Positions 41,641 to 49,789 of a stretch of 64,000 nt of DNA are shown here, one piece after another. This stretch comes from JAFARE01 sp963777285. GTDB lineage: Bacteria > Chloroflexota > Dormibacteria > Aeolococcales > Aeolococcaceae. The notes beneath the pieces were generated by a model. That model saw only the letters and a list, made by a program, of their open reading frames with translations, was not told where the DNA came from and searched no databases. Within the stretch, counting starts at the first letter, position 1; every line of letters starts with the position of its first letter. The stretch spans positions 992,001-1,056,000 of the forward strand of contig CAVZPR010000002.1 in the NCBI GenBank assembly GCA_963777285.1, given 5' to 3'. The translations under genes were made by a program, and so were the position numbers.

Positions 41641-42855
41641 ATGCCCGAGGTCCGCGACTTCCTCATGCCGGACCTCGGCGAGGGACTCACCGAGGGCGAG
41701 ATCGTTTCGTGGTTGGTGGCGGTCGGCAACTCGGTTTCCGTCGACCAGCCGGTGGCCGAGATGTCCACCGAGAAGGCGGTCGTGGAGGTGCCGACGCCGT
41801 TTGCGGGACGGGTGGTCGCGCTCCACGGCAGCCCCGGCGACCGCGTCGCGGTGGGGCGCCCGCTGATCAGCATCGACGTCGCCGGCGACGATCGCGACGC
41901 GCGATCGGGCAGCGTGCTGGTGGGGTACGGCACCAGCGACGAGGCGGCACAGCCGCGCGCGCGACGTGCGACCGCAGGCGACCCGCCGGCAGCGGTGACG
42001 CGTCAGGCGTCCCCGCCTGCGTCGCCGCTGGTGCGCCGCCTCGCAGCCGAGCGCGGCATCGACCTGACGACGGTCAGCGGCACCGGGCCGGGCGGGATCG
42101 TGACGCGCGCCGACCTGGAGAATGCGGCGCCGGATCCGGCGGCCGGTGCCGACCCCGCATCGGCCGGCACGCGCACCCGGCTGACCGGGGCGAACCGCGT
42201 CGCCGCCGAACGGCTGATTCGCTCGCACCGAGACGCGCCCACGGCAGCCGCCTCCGTGTACGCCGATGCAACGCAGCTGATGGAGCTGCGCAGCGAGCTC
42301 GACCGTGCCGCCGATGGTGCGCACGTGACCCCGTTCGCGCTGGTGCTGTGCCTGTGCGTGCACGCGCTGCAGCGGTTTCCCCGGCTGAACGCCCACTACG
42401 ACACCGAGCGCGACGAGGTGGTGCGCTTCGGCACCATCCATCTCGGCGTCGCCGTGCAGACGGATCGAGGCCTCGTGGTGCCCGTGATCCGCGACGCGAA
42501 CGACAAGAGCGTGCAGCGCATCGCCGCCGAGCTGGAGCGTCTCGCGGCCGCGGCTCGGGACGGCAGCATCGGCGCGGCAGACCTCCGCGGCAGCACGTTC
42601 ACCGTGTCGAACTTCGGCGCCTTCGGTGTCGACGGCGGCACCGCGATCATCAATCCGCCGGAGGCCGCGATCCTCGGCGTGGGGCAGATCGCGGAGCGGC
42701 CGTGGATCGTCGGCGGCGCGGTGGTGCCGCGGCAGGTGGTGCAGCTCTCGCTGGTCTTCGACCATCGCGTCGCCGACGGCGCGGTGGCCGGCGGATTCGC
42801 GCGGCACCTCGCCGATCTGATAGAACAGCCGCGTACCGTGCTCGCCGATGACTGA
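41641..42855 (+). CDS. 2-oxoacid dehydrogenase E2 (dihydrolipoyl acyltransferase)
   Basis: A 404-residue E2. One lipoyl domain (1-80) has Lys45 in STEKAVVEV. An Ala/Pro linker and a peripheral subunit-binding domain (about 120-160: VRRLAAERGIDLTTVSGTGP) precede the catalytic domain (about 180-400), with His375 in DHRVADG. The last motif has Ala where the family usually has Ile or Val (HRxxDG), a minor change. It transfers branched-chain acyl groups to CoA. No E3 gene is in the window, so a shared lipoamide dehydrogenase must come from elsewhere. It overlaps the aminotransferase by 8 bp. Confidence 0.92.
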   Translation: MPEVRDFLMPDLGEGLTEGEIVSWLVAVGNSVSVDQPVAEMSTEKAVVEVPTPFAGRVVALHGSPGDRVAVGRPLISIDVAGDDRDARSGSVLVGYGTSDEAAQPRARRATAGDPPAAVTRQASPPASPLVRRLAAERGIDLTTVSGTGPGGIVTRADLENAAPDPAAGADPASAGTRTRLTGANRVAAERLIRSHRDAPTAAASVYADATQLMELRSELDRAADGAHVTPFALVLCLCVHALQRFPRLNAHYDTERDEVVRFGTIHLGVAVQTDRGLVVPVIRDANDKSVQRIAAELERLAAAARDGSIGAADLRGSTFTVSNFGAFGVDGGTAIINPPEAAILGVGQIAERPWIVGGAVVPRQVVQLSLVFDHRVADGAVAGGFARHLADLIEQPRTVLADD

Positions 42856-43804
42856 ACCACTGGTCGCACCGCAGGACCGCCGTGCGCAGGCTGACTATTG
42901 GGTGTACTACGAGGGCGAGCTGTGCCGCTACGGTGACGCGCACCTCGGCCTGCTGACCCACGCGCTGCACTACGGCACCGGATGCTTCGAAGGGATCCGC
43001 GCGTACTGGAGCGCGAAGCAGGGACGGCTCAACGTGTTCCGCCTCCAGGACCATTTCGAGCGGATGCGCGGCAACGCACGCATGCTGCACATGGCGCTGC
43101 CTCTGCCCACCCAGGAGCTGTGTGCGCTCACGGTGGAGATCCTGCGCCGCAACGCATTCACCACCGACGTCTACGTGCGGCCGCTGGTCTACAAGGCGAC
43201 CGAGGAGGTGGGGATCCGCTTCCACAACCTGCGCGACGGTTTCATGATCGTGACCGTGCCCTTCGGCGCCTACGTCGACACAACCTCCGGCATCCGGTGC
43301 CAGGTGTCGAGCTGGCGTCGCATCGACGACAACGTCGCGCCGGCGCGGTCCAAGGGCACCGGAATCTACATCAACAGCGCGCTGGCCAAGACCGAGGCAT
43401 GTCTCAACGGGTTCGACGAGGCCATCGTGCTGACGCAGGACGGGCACGTGAGCGAGGGCAGCGCGGAGAACATATTCCTGCTGCGCCAGGGCCGGCTGAT
43501 CACGCCGCCCGTGACGCAGAACATCGTCGAGGGGATCACCAGGCGCACGCTCATCACGTTTGCCCGCGACGAGCTGGGCATCGACGTGGTGGAACGCGAG
43601 GTCGATCGCAGCGAGCTGTACATCGCCGACGAGGTGCTGCTGTGCGGCACCGGCGCTGAGGTGTCGCCGGTCATCGAGATCGACCGCAGGCGGATCGGCG
43701 ACGGCGAGCCGGGCGCGGTCACGCAGCGTCTGCAGAAACTCTACTTCGACGCCTGCAAGGGCGAGGACGAGCGCTTCGCGGAGTGGCTCACGCCCGTCGC
43801 ATGA
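42848..43804 (+). CDS. ilvE: Branched-chain amino-acid aminotransferase
   Basis: A 318-residue fold-type IV PLP aminotransferase: HYGTGCFEGIRAYW, PLP Lys169 in ARSKGTGIYINSALAKTEA, VSEGSAENIFLLRQGRLITP and VEGITRRTLITFARDELGI. It interconverts leucine, isoleucine and valine with their 2-oxoacids, which directly feed the preceding dehydrogenase. Start ATG 42848 lies inside the end of E2, and its stop overlaps the aldehyde dehydrogenase start (ATGA), so the five genes form one coupled operon. Confidence 0.93.
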   Translation: MTEPLVAPQDRRAQADYWVYYEGELCRYGDAHLGLLTHALHYGTGCFEGIRAYWSAKQGRLNVFRLQDHFERMRGNARMLHMALPLPTQELCALTVEILRRNAFTTDVYVRPLVYKATEEVGIRFHNLRDGFMIVTVPFGAYVDTTSGIRCQVSSWRRIDDNVAPARSKGTGIYINSALAKTEACLNGFDEAIVLTQDGHVSEGSAENIFLLRQGRLITPPVTQNIVEGITRRTLITFARDELGIDVVEREVDRSELYIADEVLLCGTGAEVSPVIEIDRRRIGDGEPGAVTQRLQKLYFDACKGEDERFAEWLTPVA

Positions 43805-45366
43805 CGACCGCGCCGGAGCCGCTCCCCAGCTACGTCGCGGGACGCTGGCACACACCCCCGGACGACGGAGTGACCGTTGTCGACGCGTCCACCGGCGAGC
43901 CGGTGGCGCGCGTGTCGAGCAGCGGGGTGGACGAGCGCGCGGTGGTGGAACACGCCCGCGGCACGGGCGGCCCCGCCCTGCGGCGCCTGACCTTCCCGGA
44001 GCGCGCCGCCGCGCTGCGGGCCCTTGCGGAGAAGCTGGACACGGCCAAGGAGCGGTACCAGGAGCTGTCGAGCGCCACCGGAGCGACGCGGCGCGACACC
44101 GCGGTGGACGTTGACGGCGGCATCGCCACGACCTTCGTCTTCAGCAGCATCGGTCGTCGCGAGCTGCCCGGTGGGACGCTCCTGGTCGACGGCGACGCCG
44201 TGCCCATGGGCAAGCAGGGCACATTCGCGGGTCAGCACGTGTACACGCCGCTTCACGGCGCGGTCCTTCAGATCAACGCCTTCAACTTCCCGGTATGGGG
44301 CATGCTCGAGAAGCTGGCGCCCGCGCTGCTCGCCGGCATGCCCACGATCGTCAAGCCCGCGACGCAGACGGCGTACCTCGCGGCCGCGGTGGTGCGCGAC
44401 ATCATCGACGCGGGAGTCCTGCCCGAAGGTGCGCTGCAGCTGGTGTGCGGACGCGTCGACGGGATTCTCGACCTCCTCGGAGGTGGTGACGTGATCGCGT
44501 TCACCGGCAGTGCTTCGACCGCGGCCGGGCTGCGCGCCCACAGCGCGGTCACGACCCGTGCCGCGCGCTTCAACGCGGAGACGGACTCGCTCAACTGCTG
44601 CATCCTCGGGACGGACGCCGTCAGCGGCACCCCCGAGTTCGACCTCTTCGTCAAGGAGGTCGCGCGCGAGACCACGGTGAAGGCAGGGCAGAAGTGCACC
44701 GCGATCCGGCGCGCGCTGGTGCCGCAGGAGCTCGTCGACGACGCCGTCGGCGCGCTGCGCGCGCGCCTCGATGCGGTGGTCGTGGGCGATCCGCGCAGCG
44801 AGCACGTGACCATGGGTCCGCTGGTGAGCCTCGCGCAACGCGACGAGGTGCGCGGCGCGGTGCAGTCACTGCGGAGCGCGGCGAGCGTCGCCGCCGGTGA
44901 CCCCGACGAGGTGCATCCCGTTGACGGTGACCCAACACGCGGTGCGTTCATGGCGCCCGTGCTGCTGCTGTGCCGCGATACGCAGCGGCCCGAGCCACAC
45001 GAGGTCGAGGCATTCGGCCCGGTGACCACCGTCATCCCCTACGCCACCCCCGTCGAGGCGTCACAGCTCGCAGGACGCGGTCAGGGAAGCCTCGTCGGCT
45101 CCATCGTGTCGCACGACAGAGACCTGGTGCGGGACCTGGTGCTGGCGACCGCACCGCTGCACGGGCGTCTGCTGGTCCTGGACCGCGACTGCGCCGCTGA
45201 GTCGACCGGCCACGGGACGCCCATGCCCCAGCTGGTGCACGGCGGGCCCGGCCGCGCCGGCGGTGGCGAGGAGCTCGGCGGTCTGCGCGCCGTGAAGCAC
45301 TTCATGCAGCGCACCGCGATCCAAGGGTCGCCGGAGGCGCTCGCCGCGCTGACCGGCTCAGCCTGA
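43801..45366 (+). CDS. paaZ: PaaZ-like aldehyde dehydrogenase (oxepin-CoA pathway), hydratase domain absent
   Basis: A 521-residue aldehyde dehydrogenase of the PaaZ type: VYTPLHGAVLQINAFNFPVW, AFTGSASTAAGL, catalytic Cys299 in KAGQKCTAIRR, and the end HGGPGRAGGGEELGGLRAVK. Escherichia coli PaaZ (681 residues) also carries a C-terminal MaoC hydratase. That part is missing here and is probably supplied by the separate MaoC gene at 46098-46565. It would oxidise 3-oxo-5,6-dehydrosuberyl-CoA semialdehyde in phenylacetate degradation. The 3' end overlaps the convergent TetR gene by 9 bp. Confidence 0.85.
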   Translation: MTTAPEPLPSYVAGRWHTPPDDGVTVVDASTGEPVARVSSSGVDERAVVEHARGTGGPALRRLTFPERAAALRALAEKLDTAKERYQELSSATGATRRDTAVDVDGGIATTFVFSSIGRRELPGGTLLVDGDAVPMGKQGTFAGQHVYTPLHGAVLQINAFNFPVWGMLEKLAPALLAGMPTIVKPATQTAYLAAAVVRDIIDAGVLPEGALQLVCGRVDGILDLLGGGDVIAFTGSASTAAGLRAHSAVTTRAARFNAETDSLNCCILGTDAVSGTPEFDLFVKEVARETTVKAGQKCTAIRRALVPQELVDDAVGALRARLDAVVVGDPRSEHVTMGPLVSLAQRDEVRGAVQSLRSAASVAAGDPDEVHPVDGDPTRGAFMAPVLLLCRDTQRPEPHEVEAFGPVTTVIPYATPVEASQLAGRGQGSLVGSIVSHDRDLVRDLVLATAPLHGRLLVLDRDCAAESTGHGTPMPQLVHGGPGRAGGGEELGGLRAVKHFMQRTAIQGSPEALAALTGSA

Positions 45367-45957
45367 GCGCACGCTCAGCCCGTCGAAGATCACCGTCTCG
45401 ATAGCGCTCGCGACCTCGCCTGCAGAGAGCCGGCCGCCGGGCTGGTACCACTCGCTGACGGAGTTGGACATGCCGAAGATCAGCCGGGTCACCAGCGAGG
45501 CGTCGATGTCGGCCCGCAGGTCGCCCTCGGCAATTGCCGCCGCGACGATGCGCTGCACGGCGCGATCGAAGTCGCGGCGGCGCGAGACCGCCCACCGCTC
45601 GGTCGCGGTGTTGCCGCGCACGCGCAGCAGCACGGTGACCTCGGCGAGCTGCCGCACCATGATCTCGACGGTGCGTCGCACCACGTAGCGCAGGCGCGCC
45701 ACCGCGGCCCCCTGCAGCGCACCTGGCTCGGCGAGCATGCCGTGGAGCGCGTTGAGCGCCCGCTTCACGGCCTCGTCGAGCAGCTGCTCCTTGCCCGCGA
45801 TGTGGTGATAGATGCTGCTCTTGTGCACGCGGAGCTCGCGCGCGATGTCGGCCATGGAAGTGCCGTCGTAGCCGCGCTCGGTGAACACCTTGACGGCGGC
45901 GTCGACGACCCGGTCGCGGTCGTAGGGGCTGCGCTCGGCGAGGCGCGGACGGCCCAT
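45358..45957 (-). CDS. TetR-family regulator, probable PaaR-type repressor
   Basis: A 199-residue TetR protein: YDRDRVVDAAVKVFTERGYD, TSMADIARELRVHKSSIYHH as the helix-turn-helix, and a C-terminal domain of the TetR_C_33/KstR2-like acyl-CoA-responsive type (VTRLIFGMSNSVSEWY). The ATG at 45957 follows GAGGAG. It is embedded between paa genes, so it most likely represses them until phenylacetyl-CoA accumulates, by analogy with PaaR. Palindromes lie 36-57 bp upstream of its start. Confidence 0.82.
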   Translation of the reverse strand: MGRPRLAERSPYDRDRVVDAAVKVFTERGYDGTSMADIARELRVHKSSIYHHIAGKEQLLDEAVKRALNALHGMLAEPGALQGAAVARLRYVVRRTVEIMVRQLAEVTVLLRVRGNTATERWAVSRRRDFDRAVQRIVAAAIAEGDLRADIDASLVTRLIFGMSNSVSEWYQPGGRLSAGEVASAIETVIFDGLSVRSG

Positions 45958-45992
45958 GTCGCTCCTCAAAATATCCAACGAAGGGATGGTTC

Positions 45993-46014
45993 GTCAACGC
46001 GCGTGCGCGTTGAC
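45993..46014. promoter_or_regulatory. Putative paa operator (GTCAACGCG-N4-CGCGTTGAC)
   Basis: Perfect 9-bp inverted repeat (45993-46001, 46006-46014) in the 140-bp divergent region between the TetR and MaoC genes. A second, overlapping repeat ACGAA-N7-TTCGT lies at about 45979-45995. The AACG...CGTT half-sites resemble the PaaR consensus CNAACGNNCGTTNG reported for Thermus, quoted from memory. Confidence 0.5.
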
Positions 46015-46097
46015 CGCGCGCGCCGCGCAATAGTAGACTGCGCCGCGGCCAGCGATCACAAGGTCGGTTTCTGCGACCCGGCGGAGGTGCGAGGCAG

Positions 46098-46565
46098 ATG
46101 GATCGGTTCCTGCTCTACCGGACCTACGACGAGCTCGAGGTCGGGCAGGCGCAGCGGACCCGGGGGCGGACGATCACCGAAACGGACATCGTCAGCTGGT
46201 GCGCGCTGACCGGAGACTGGTTCTATCCACACATCGACGCCGTCGCGGCTGAGCGCTCCATGTTCGGGCAGCGCGTGGCGCCCGGCATCATGGTCTTCGC
46301 GCTCGCCACCGGACTGGGCGTGCCCGCGGACGCGACCACCATCCTGGCCAACTACGGCACCGACACGCTGCGCTATCTCGCCCCGACGTGGATCGGCGAC
46401 ACGCTGTACCTCGACATCGAGGTGGTGGAGAAGTCGGACCGCGACGCCAAGACCGGCCTCGTGACGTACCGCTGGGACGTGATCAACCAAAACGGTGTCA
46501 CGGTCTGCGCGAGCCGGCTGAAGATCCTCACGGCGAAGGAGCGCGCCCCGTATGCCGGGATCTGA
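46098..46565 (+). CDS. MaoC-family (R)-specific hydratase, likely oxepin-CoA hydrolase
   Basis: A 155-residue hot-dog-fold hydratase with the MaoC active-site segment ALTGDWFYPHIDAVAAE (Asp and His of the catalytic pair) and FGQRVAPGIMVFALATGLGV. The ATG at 46098 follows GGAGG. In the phenylacetate pathway the ring-opening hydratase is the C-terminal half of PaaZ, and here that half is a separate protein. It overlaps the crotonase gene by 14 bp. Expression is probably under the adjacent TetR repressor. Confidence 0.85.
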   Translation: MDRFLLYRTYDELEVGQAQRTRGRTITETDIVSWCALTGDWFYPHIDAVAAERSMFGQRVAPGIMVFALATGLGVPADATTILANYGTDTLRYLAPTWIGDTLYLDIEVVEKSDRDAKTGLVTYRWDVINQNGVTVCASRLKILTAKERAPYAGI

Positions 46566-47346
46566 GCCGGACGAGCCCGCCTTCCTCACGCTCGACGGCG
46601 TCGTCGCCGAGCTGGTGCTCAACCGTCCCGACAAGCTGAACGCGATGAACGACGCACTGGTGCGCGCGCTCAACGCCCACCTGGACGCCATCGCCGCGAG
46701 CGGCGCGCGCGCCGTGCTGGTCCGCGGCGAGGGACGCGCGTTCTGCAGCGGGCGCGACCTGGCAGACGTCGACCCGCAGCACGACGACGGTGAGGCCGTG
46801 CTGCGCGACGTTGTCAACCCGCTCATACAGCGCATGGCCGAGGTGGCCACACCGACGATCGCTGCGGTGCAGGGCGCCTGCCTGGGCACCGGTCTGGGGC
46901 TCGCCCTGGCCTGCGACGTCGTGTACGCCGCCGACGACGCGCGCATCGGCTCGCCGTTCGCGCGCATCGGCGCCGTGCTGGACAGCGGCGCACACGCCGC
47001 GTTCGTCGCGCGGGCCGGACCGCACCGCGCGCTCGAGCTCATCTACACGGGACGGCTGCTGTCGGGGCGCGAGGCCGCGGCGTGGGGAATCGTCAACCGC
47101 AGCGTCGCGGGCGCCGACCTGCTGCGTCGTTCACGCGAGCTCGCGGCGTCCATCGCGCGCGGCCCCACCGCCGCATTTCGCGAATCGAAGCAGATCGTGC
47201 GGCGGCTCACGGATGCGGCGACGCCACTCGGCGACGTTCTCGCCGCGGAGGCCGCCGCGCAAGGACGCGCGACCCGGACGCGCGATTACGCCGAGGGCAT
47301 GAGCGCATTCCAGGAGAAGCGCAAGCCGGTGTTCACCGGCGGCTGA
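46552..47346 (+). CDS. paaG: Enoyl-CoA hydratase/isomerase, PaaG-like
   Basis: A 264-residue crotonase: LNRPDKLNAMNDALVRALNA, VRGEGRAFCSGRDLADVDPQ (first oxyanion-hole segment), and QGACLGTGLGLALACDVVYA (second). The acidic residue in the second half and the C-terminal FQEKRKPVFTG fit the PaaG group. PaaG isomerises ring-1,2-epoxyphenylacetyl-CoA to 2-oxepin-2(3H)-ylideneacetyl-CoA, directly after the PaaABCDE reaction. The assignment rests on context plus similarity, and another crotonase role is possible. Confidence 0.82.
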   Translation: MPGSEPDEPAFLTLDGVVAELVLNRPDKLNAMNDALVRALNAHLDAIAASGARAVLVRGEGRAFCSGRDLADVDPQHDDGEAVLRDVVNPLIQRMAEVATPTIAAVQGACLGTGLGLALACDVVYAADDARIGSPFARIGAVLDSGAHAAFVARAGPHRALELIYTGRLLSGREAAAWGIVNRSVAGADLLRRSRELAASIARGPTAAFRESKQIVRRLTDAATPLGDVLAAEAAAQGRATRTRDYAEGMSAFQEKRKPVFTGG

Positions 47347-47362
47347 GGATGCGCGCCCTGCG

Positions 47363-48166
47363 ATGACCGCGTACGCAGAAGCCTTCCCCAGCCTGGAGTT
47401 CTCCACGGTCGACCCGGGGATCCTCACGATCACGATGCACGCGCCGGGCCGGCTCAACGCGCTCGACGCCGCGATGCACGCTGATCTTGCAGCGGTGTGG
47501 GCGGCGATCGACGCTGACGACGAGGTGCGCGCGGTGGTCATCCGCGGCGCCGGCGGCAGCTTCTCGTCGGGTGGCGACCTGGAGCTGATCGAAGAGATCA
47601 GGGCCGATTTCGACGCGCGTGCGCGCGTGCTCCGCGAGGCGCGAGACCTCGTGTACAACATCATCAACTGCAGCCGGCCCGTCGTCTCCGCGATCGACGG
47701 CGTCGCCGTCGGCGCGGGGCTGGTGGTGGGGCTGCTCGCCGACGTGTCGATCGCCGGCCGCACGGCGCGCCTCATCGACGGGCACACGCGCATCGGCGTG
47801 GCTGCCGGCGACCACGCGGCGATCGTGTGGCCACTGCTCTGCGGCATGGCCAAGGCCAAGTACCACCTGCTCACCTGCGAACCGCTGAGCGGCGAGGAGG
47901 CGGAGCGCATCGGGCTCGTGTCGCTCTGCGTTCCCGACGACGAGGTGCAGTCGCGAGCGCTGGAGGTGGCGCGGCGCCTGGCCGCGGGATCCGCCACCGC
48001 CATCCGCTGGACCAAGCAGGCGCTCAACGGCTGGTTGCGCGCCGCGGGGCCGATCTTCGACAGCTCGCTGGCGCTGGAGTTCCTGGGCTTCACCGGACCC
48101 GACTCGGCCGAAGGCGTGGCTGCGGCACGCGCCAAGCGCGCGCCTGATTTCGGCGCGACGCTCTAG
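47363..48166 (+). CDS. Enoyl-CoA hydratase/isomerase family protein
   Basis: A 267-residue crotonase: MHAPGRLNALDAAMHADLAA, GAGGSFSSGGDLELIEEIRA and DGVAVGAGLVVGLLADVSIA for the oxyanion hole, and the C-terminal GFTGPDSAEGVAAARAKRAP. It could be the PaaF-type 2,3-dehydroadipyl-CoA hydratase of the phenylacetate route or a general beta-oxidation enzyme. The active-site glutamates are not clearly those of a hydratase. It is the last gene of the rightward MaoC-crotonase unit, facing the convergent paaE 14 bp away. Confidence 0.8.
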   Translation: MTAYAEAFPSLEFSTVDPGILTITMHAPGRLNALDAAMHADLAAVWAAIDADDEVRAVVIRGAGGSFSSGGDLELIEEIRADFDARARVLREARDLVYNIINCSRPVVSAIDGVAVGAGLVVGLLADVSIAGRTARLIDGHTRIGVAAGDHAAIVWPLLCGMAKAKYHLLTCEPLSGEEAERIGLVSLCVPDDEVQSRALEVARRLAAGSATAIRWTKQALNGWLRAAGPIFDSSLALEFLGFTGPDSAEGVAAARAKRAPDFGATL

Positions 48167-48180
48167 CGAGGCGCTTCCCA

Positions 48181-49302
48181 TCAGTGATCGAAGTCGAGCA
48201 CGACCTTGTCGGACGTGGGGTGTGACTGGCAGGCGAGCACGAACCCCGAGTCGAGCTCGTGCTGCTCCAGCGCGTAGCACTGCTCCATCTCCACCGTGCC
48301 GCTGACCAGCTTGGCGCGACATGTGCCGCAGACACCGCCCTTGCATGCATACGGCGCGTCGGCGCGCACGTGCAGCGCCGCGTCGAGCACGCGCTCGCCA
48401 TCGCGCTCCAGCTCGAACGTCGAGCGCCGCCCGTCGAGAATGATCGTCACCTGAGAGCGCGCTCTCGTGTGCGCTCCGGGTGCAGGAGGCGCAACCGCGG
48501 GCGCGCTGCGCGCCCGCTCGATGCTCTCCGTGTGGAACAGCTCGGCGTGCACTCGCGCCGCGTCGACGCCGCGCTCGAGCAGCAGCGCGCGAGCTGTCTC
48601 GATCATGCCGCGAGGGCCACAGAGGAACCACTCGTCCACGGTGTCCGGCGGGACGAGACGGTCGAGGAATGCGGTCAGGTGGTCGCCGTCGATGCGGCCG
48701 TTGAAGAGGGTCACGTCCTGTTCCTCGCGCGATAGAACGTGGTACATGACGAAGCGCTCCGGGTACGTGTTCTTGAGGGCCTCGAGCTCTTCCAGGAACA
48801 TGATGTCGGCGACGGTGCGGTTGCCCAGGATCAGCGTCACCGTGCTGTGCGGCTCACGCTCGAGCACCGTCGCGATGATGGAGAGGACGGGCGTGACCCC
48901 GCTGCCCGCCGCGACCATCACGTAGCTCCGCGCCGCGGCCGGGTCCAGCGGCGTGTTGAAACGCCCCGTCGGCGTGACCACCTCGAGGACGTCGCCGGGA
49001 CGCAGCCTGTCGCGGGCGTACGCCGAGAACACACCCCCGGGCAGCACTTTGACAGCGACGCGCAGCCGCCCCGAGCCGGCGGGCGTGCAGATCGAGTAGC
49101 TGCGGCGCACGTCGTCGCCGGCGTCGCCGCATCGCAGCGACAGGTGCTGCCCCTGGATGAAGTCGTATTGCTCCCGCAGCTCGGGCGGCACCTCGAACTC
49201 GATGGCGACCGAGTCGGCGGTGAGCGGCTCGACGGCGGCCACGCGCAGCGGGTGGATCGTGGCGCGCCGGTGCGCAGGCGCGTCCGGCGCCGCGATCGCC
49301 GT
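48181..49302 (-). CDS. paaE: Phenylacetyl-CoA epoxidase reductase subunit PaaE
   Basis: Flavin/iron-sulfur reductase of the phenylacetyl-CoA epoxidase: FAD motif RRSYSICTP, NAD motif AAGSGVTPVLSI with FLCGPRGMI, and a C-terminal plant-type 2Fe-2S domain with CKGGVCGTCRAKL and a final Cys in FVLACQSHP. It passes electrons from NADPH to PaaA. The start is unusual. The conserved beta-strand (HPLRVAAVEPL) has no ATG, GTG or TTG ahead of it in frame outside paaD. An AAGGAG site at the paaD end is followed at good spacing by ACG (49302-49300). The nearest canonical codon is GTG at 49242, within the conserved strand. Confidence 0.88.
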   Translation of the reverse strand, partial: TAIAAPDAPAHRRATIHPLRVAAVEPLTADSVAIEFEVPPELREQYDFIQGQHLSLRCGDAGDDVRRSYSICTPAGSGRLRVAVKVLPGGVFSAYARDRLRPGDVLEVVTPTGRFNTPLDPAAARSYVMVAAGSGVTPVLSIIATVLEREPHSTVTLILGNRTVADIMFLEELEALKNTYPERFVMYHVLSREEQDVTLFNGRIDGDHLTAFLDRLVPPDTVDEWFLCGPRGMIETARALLLERGVDAARVHAELFHTESIERARSAPAVAPPAPGAHTRARSQVTIILDGRRSTFELERDGERVLDAALHVRADAPYACKGGVCGTCRAKLVSGTVEMEQCYALEQHELDSGFVLACQSHPTSDKVVLDFDH

Positions 49303-49303
49303 G

Positions 49304-49789
49304 TCAGTGCTCCTTGAAGTGCTGGAACGGCTCGTGACACCCCGAGCAGCGGCGCAGGGCTTGGCACGGGGTGGAGCTGAAATGGGCCACCTCGCTCGTG
49401 TGCGCCGAGCCGCACACCGGGCAGCCCACGGCGAGCTCGAGGAGCGCGCCATCAGCGTCGCGGCGTCGTGGGGGTGCCACACCGTGCTCGCGCAGCTTGC
49501 GCCGCGCCGCGTCCGACATCCAATCCGCCGTCCACGCCGGCGCGAGCACGACGTTGACGTTGACATCTGTGGCGCCGGTCTCGCGCAGCCGCCGCTCCAC
49601 GTCGTCGCTGATGGCGGCCAGCGCGGGACATCCTGAGTACGTGGGCGTGATGTCGACGTCGACACGTCCGGCCGCGTCGACGCGCACGTCGCGCAGGATG
49701 CCGAGGTCCTCGATGGTGAGCACCGGCAGCTCCGGGTCGGCCACTGATCCGGCGACGCGGCGCAGCCTCTCGGCGGAGGTCATCACCAT
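49304..49789 (-). CDS. paaD: Phenylacetate degradation protein PaaD
   Basis: A 161-residue PaaD: a MIP18/SufT-like N-terminal half (VADPELPVLTIEDLGILRDV, TPTYSGCPALAAISDDVERR) and a C-terminal zinc-ribbon-like tail with CPVC and CSGC pairs. PaaD is needed for maturation of the epoxidase iron-sulfur or di-iron centres. Start ATG 49789 overlaps paaC by 7 bp. ATG 49783 overlaps by 1 bp and is equally possible. It precedes paaE with 1 bp between stop and the proposed ACG start. Confidence 0.93.
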   Translation of the reverse strand: MVMTSAERLRRVAGSVADPELPVLTIEDLGILRDVRVDAAGRVDVDITPTYSGCPALAAISDDVERRLRETGATDVNVNVVLAPAWTADWMSDAARRKLREHGVAPPRRRDADGALLELAVGCPVCGSAHTSEVAHFSSTPCQALRRCSGCHEPFQHFKEH

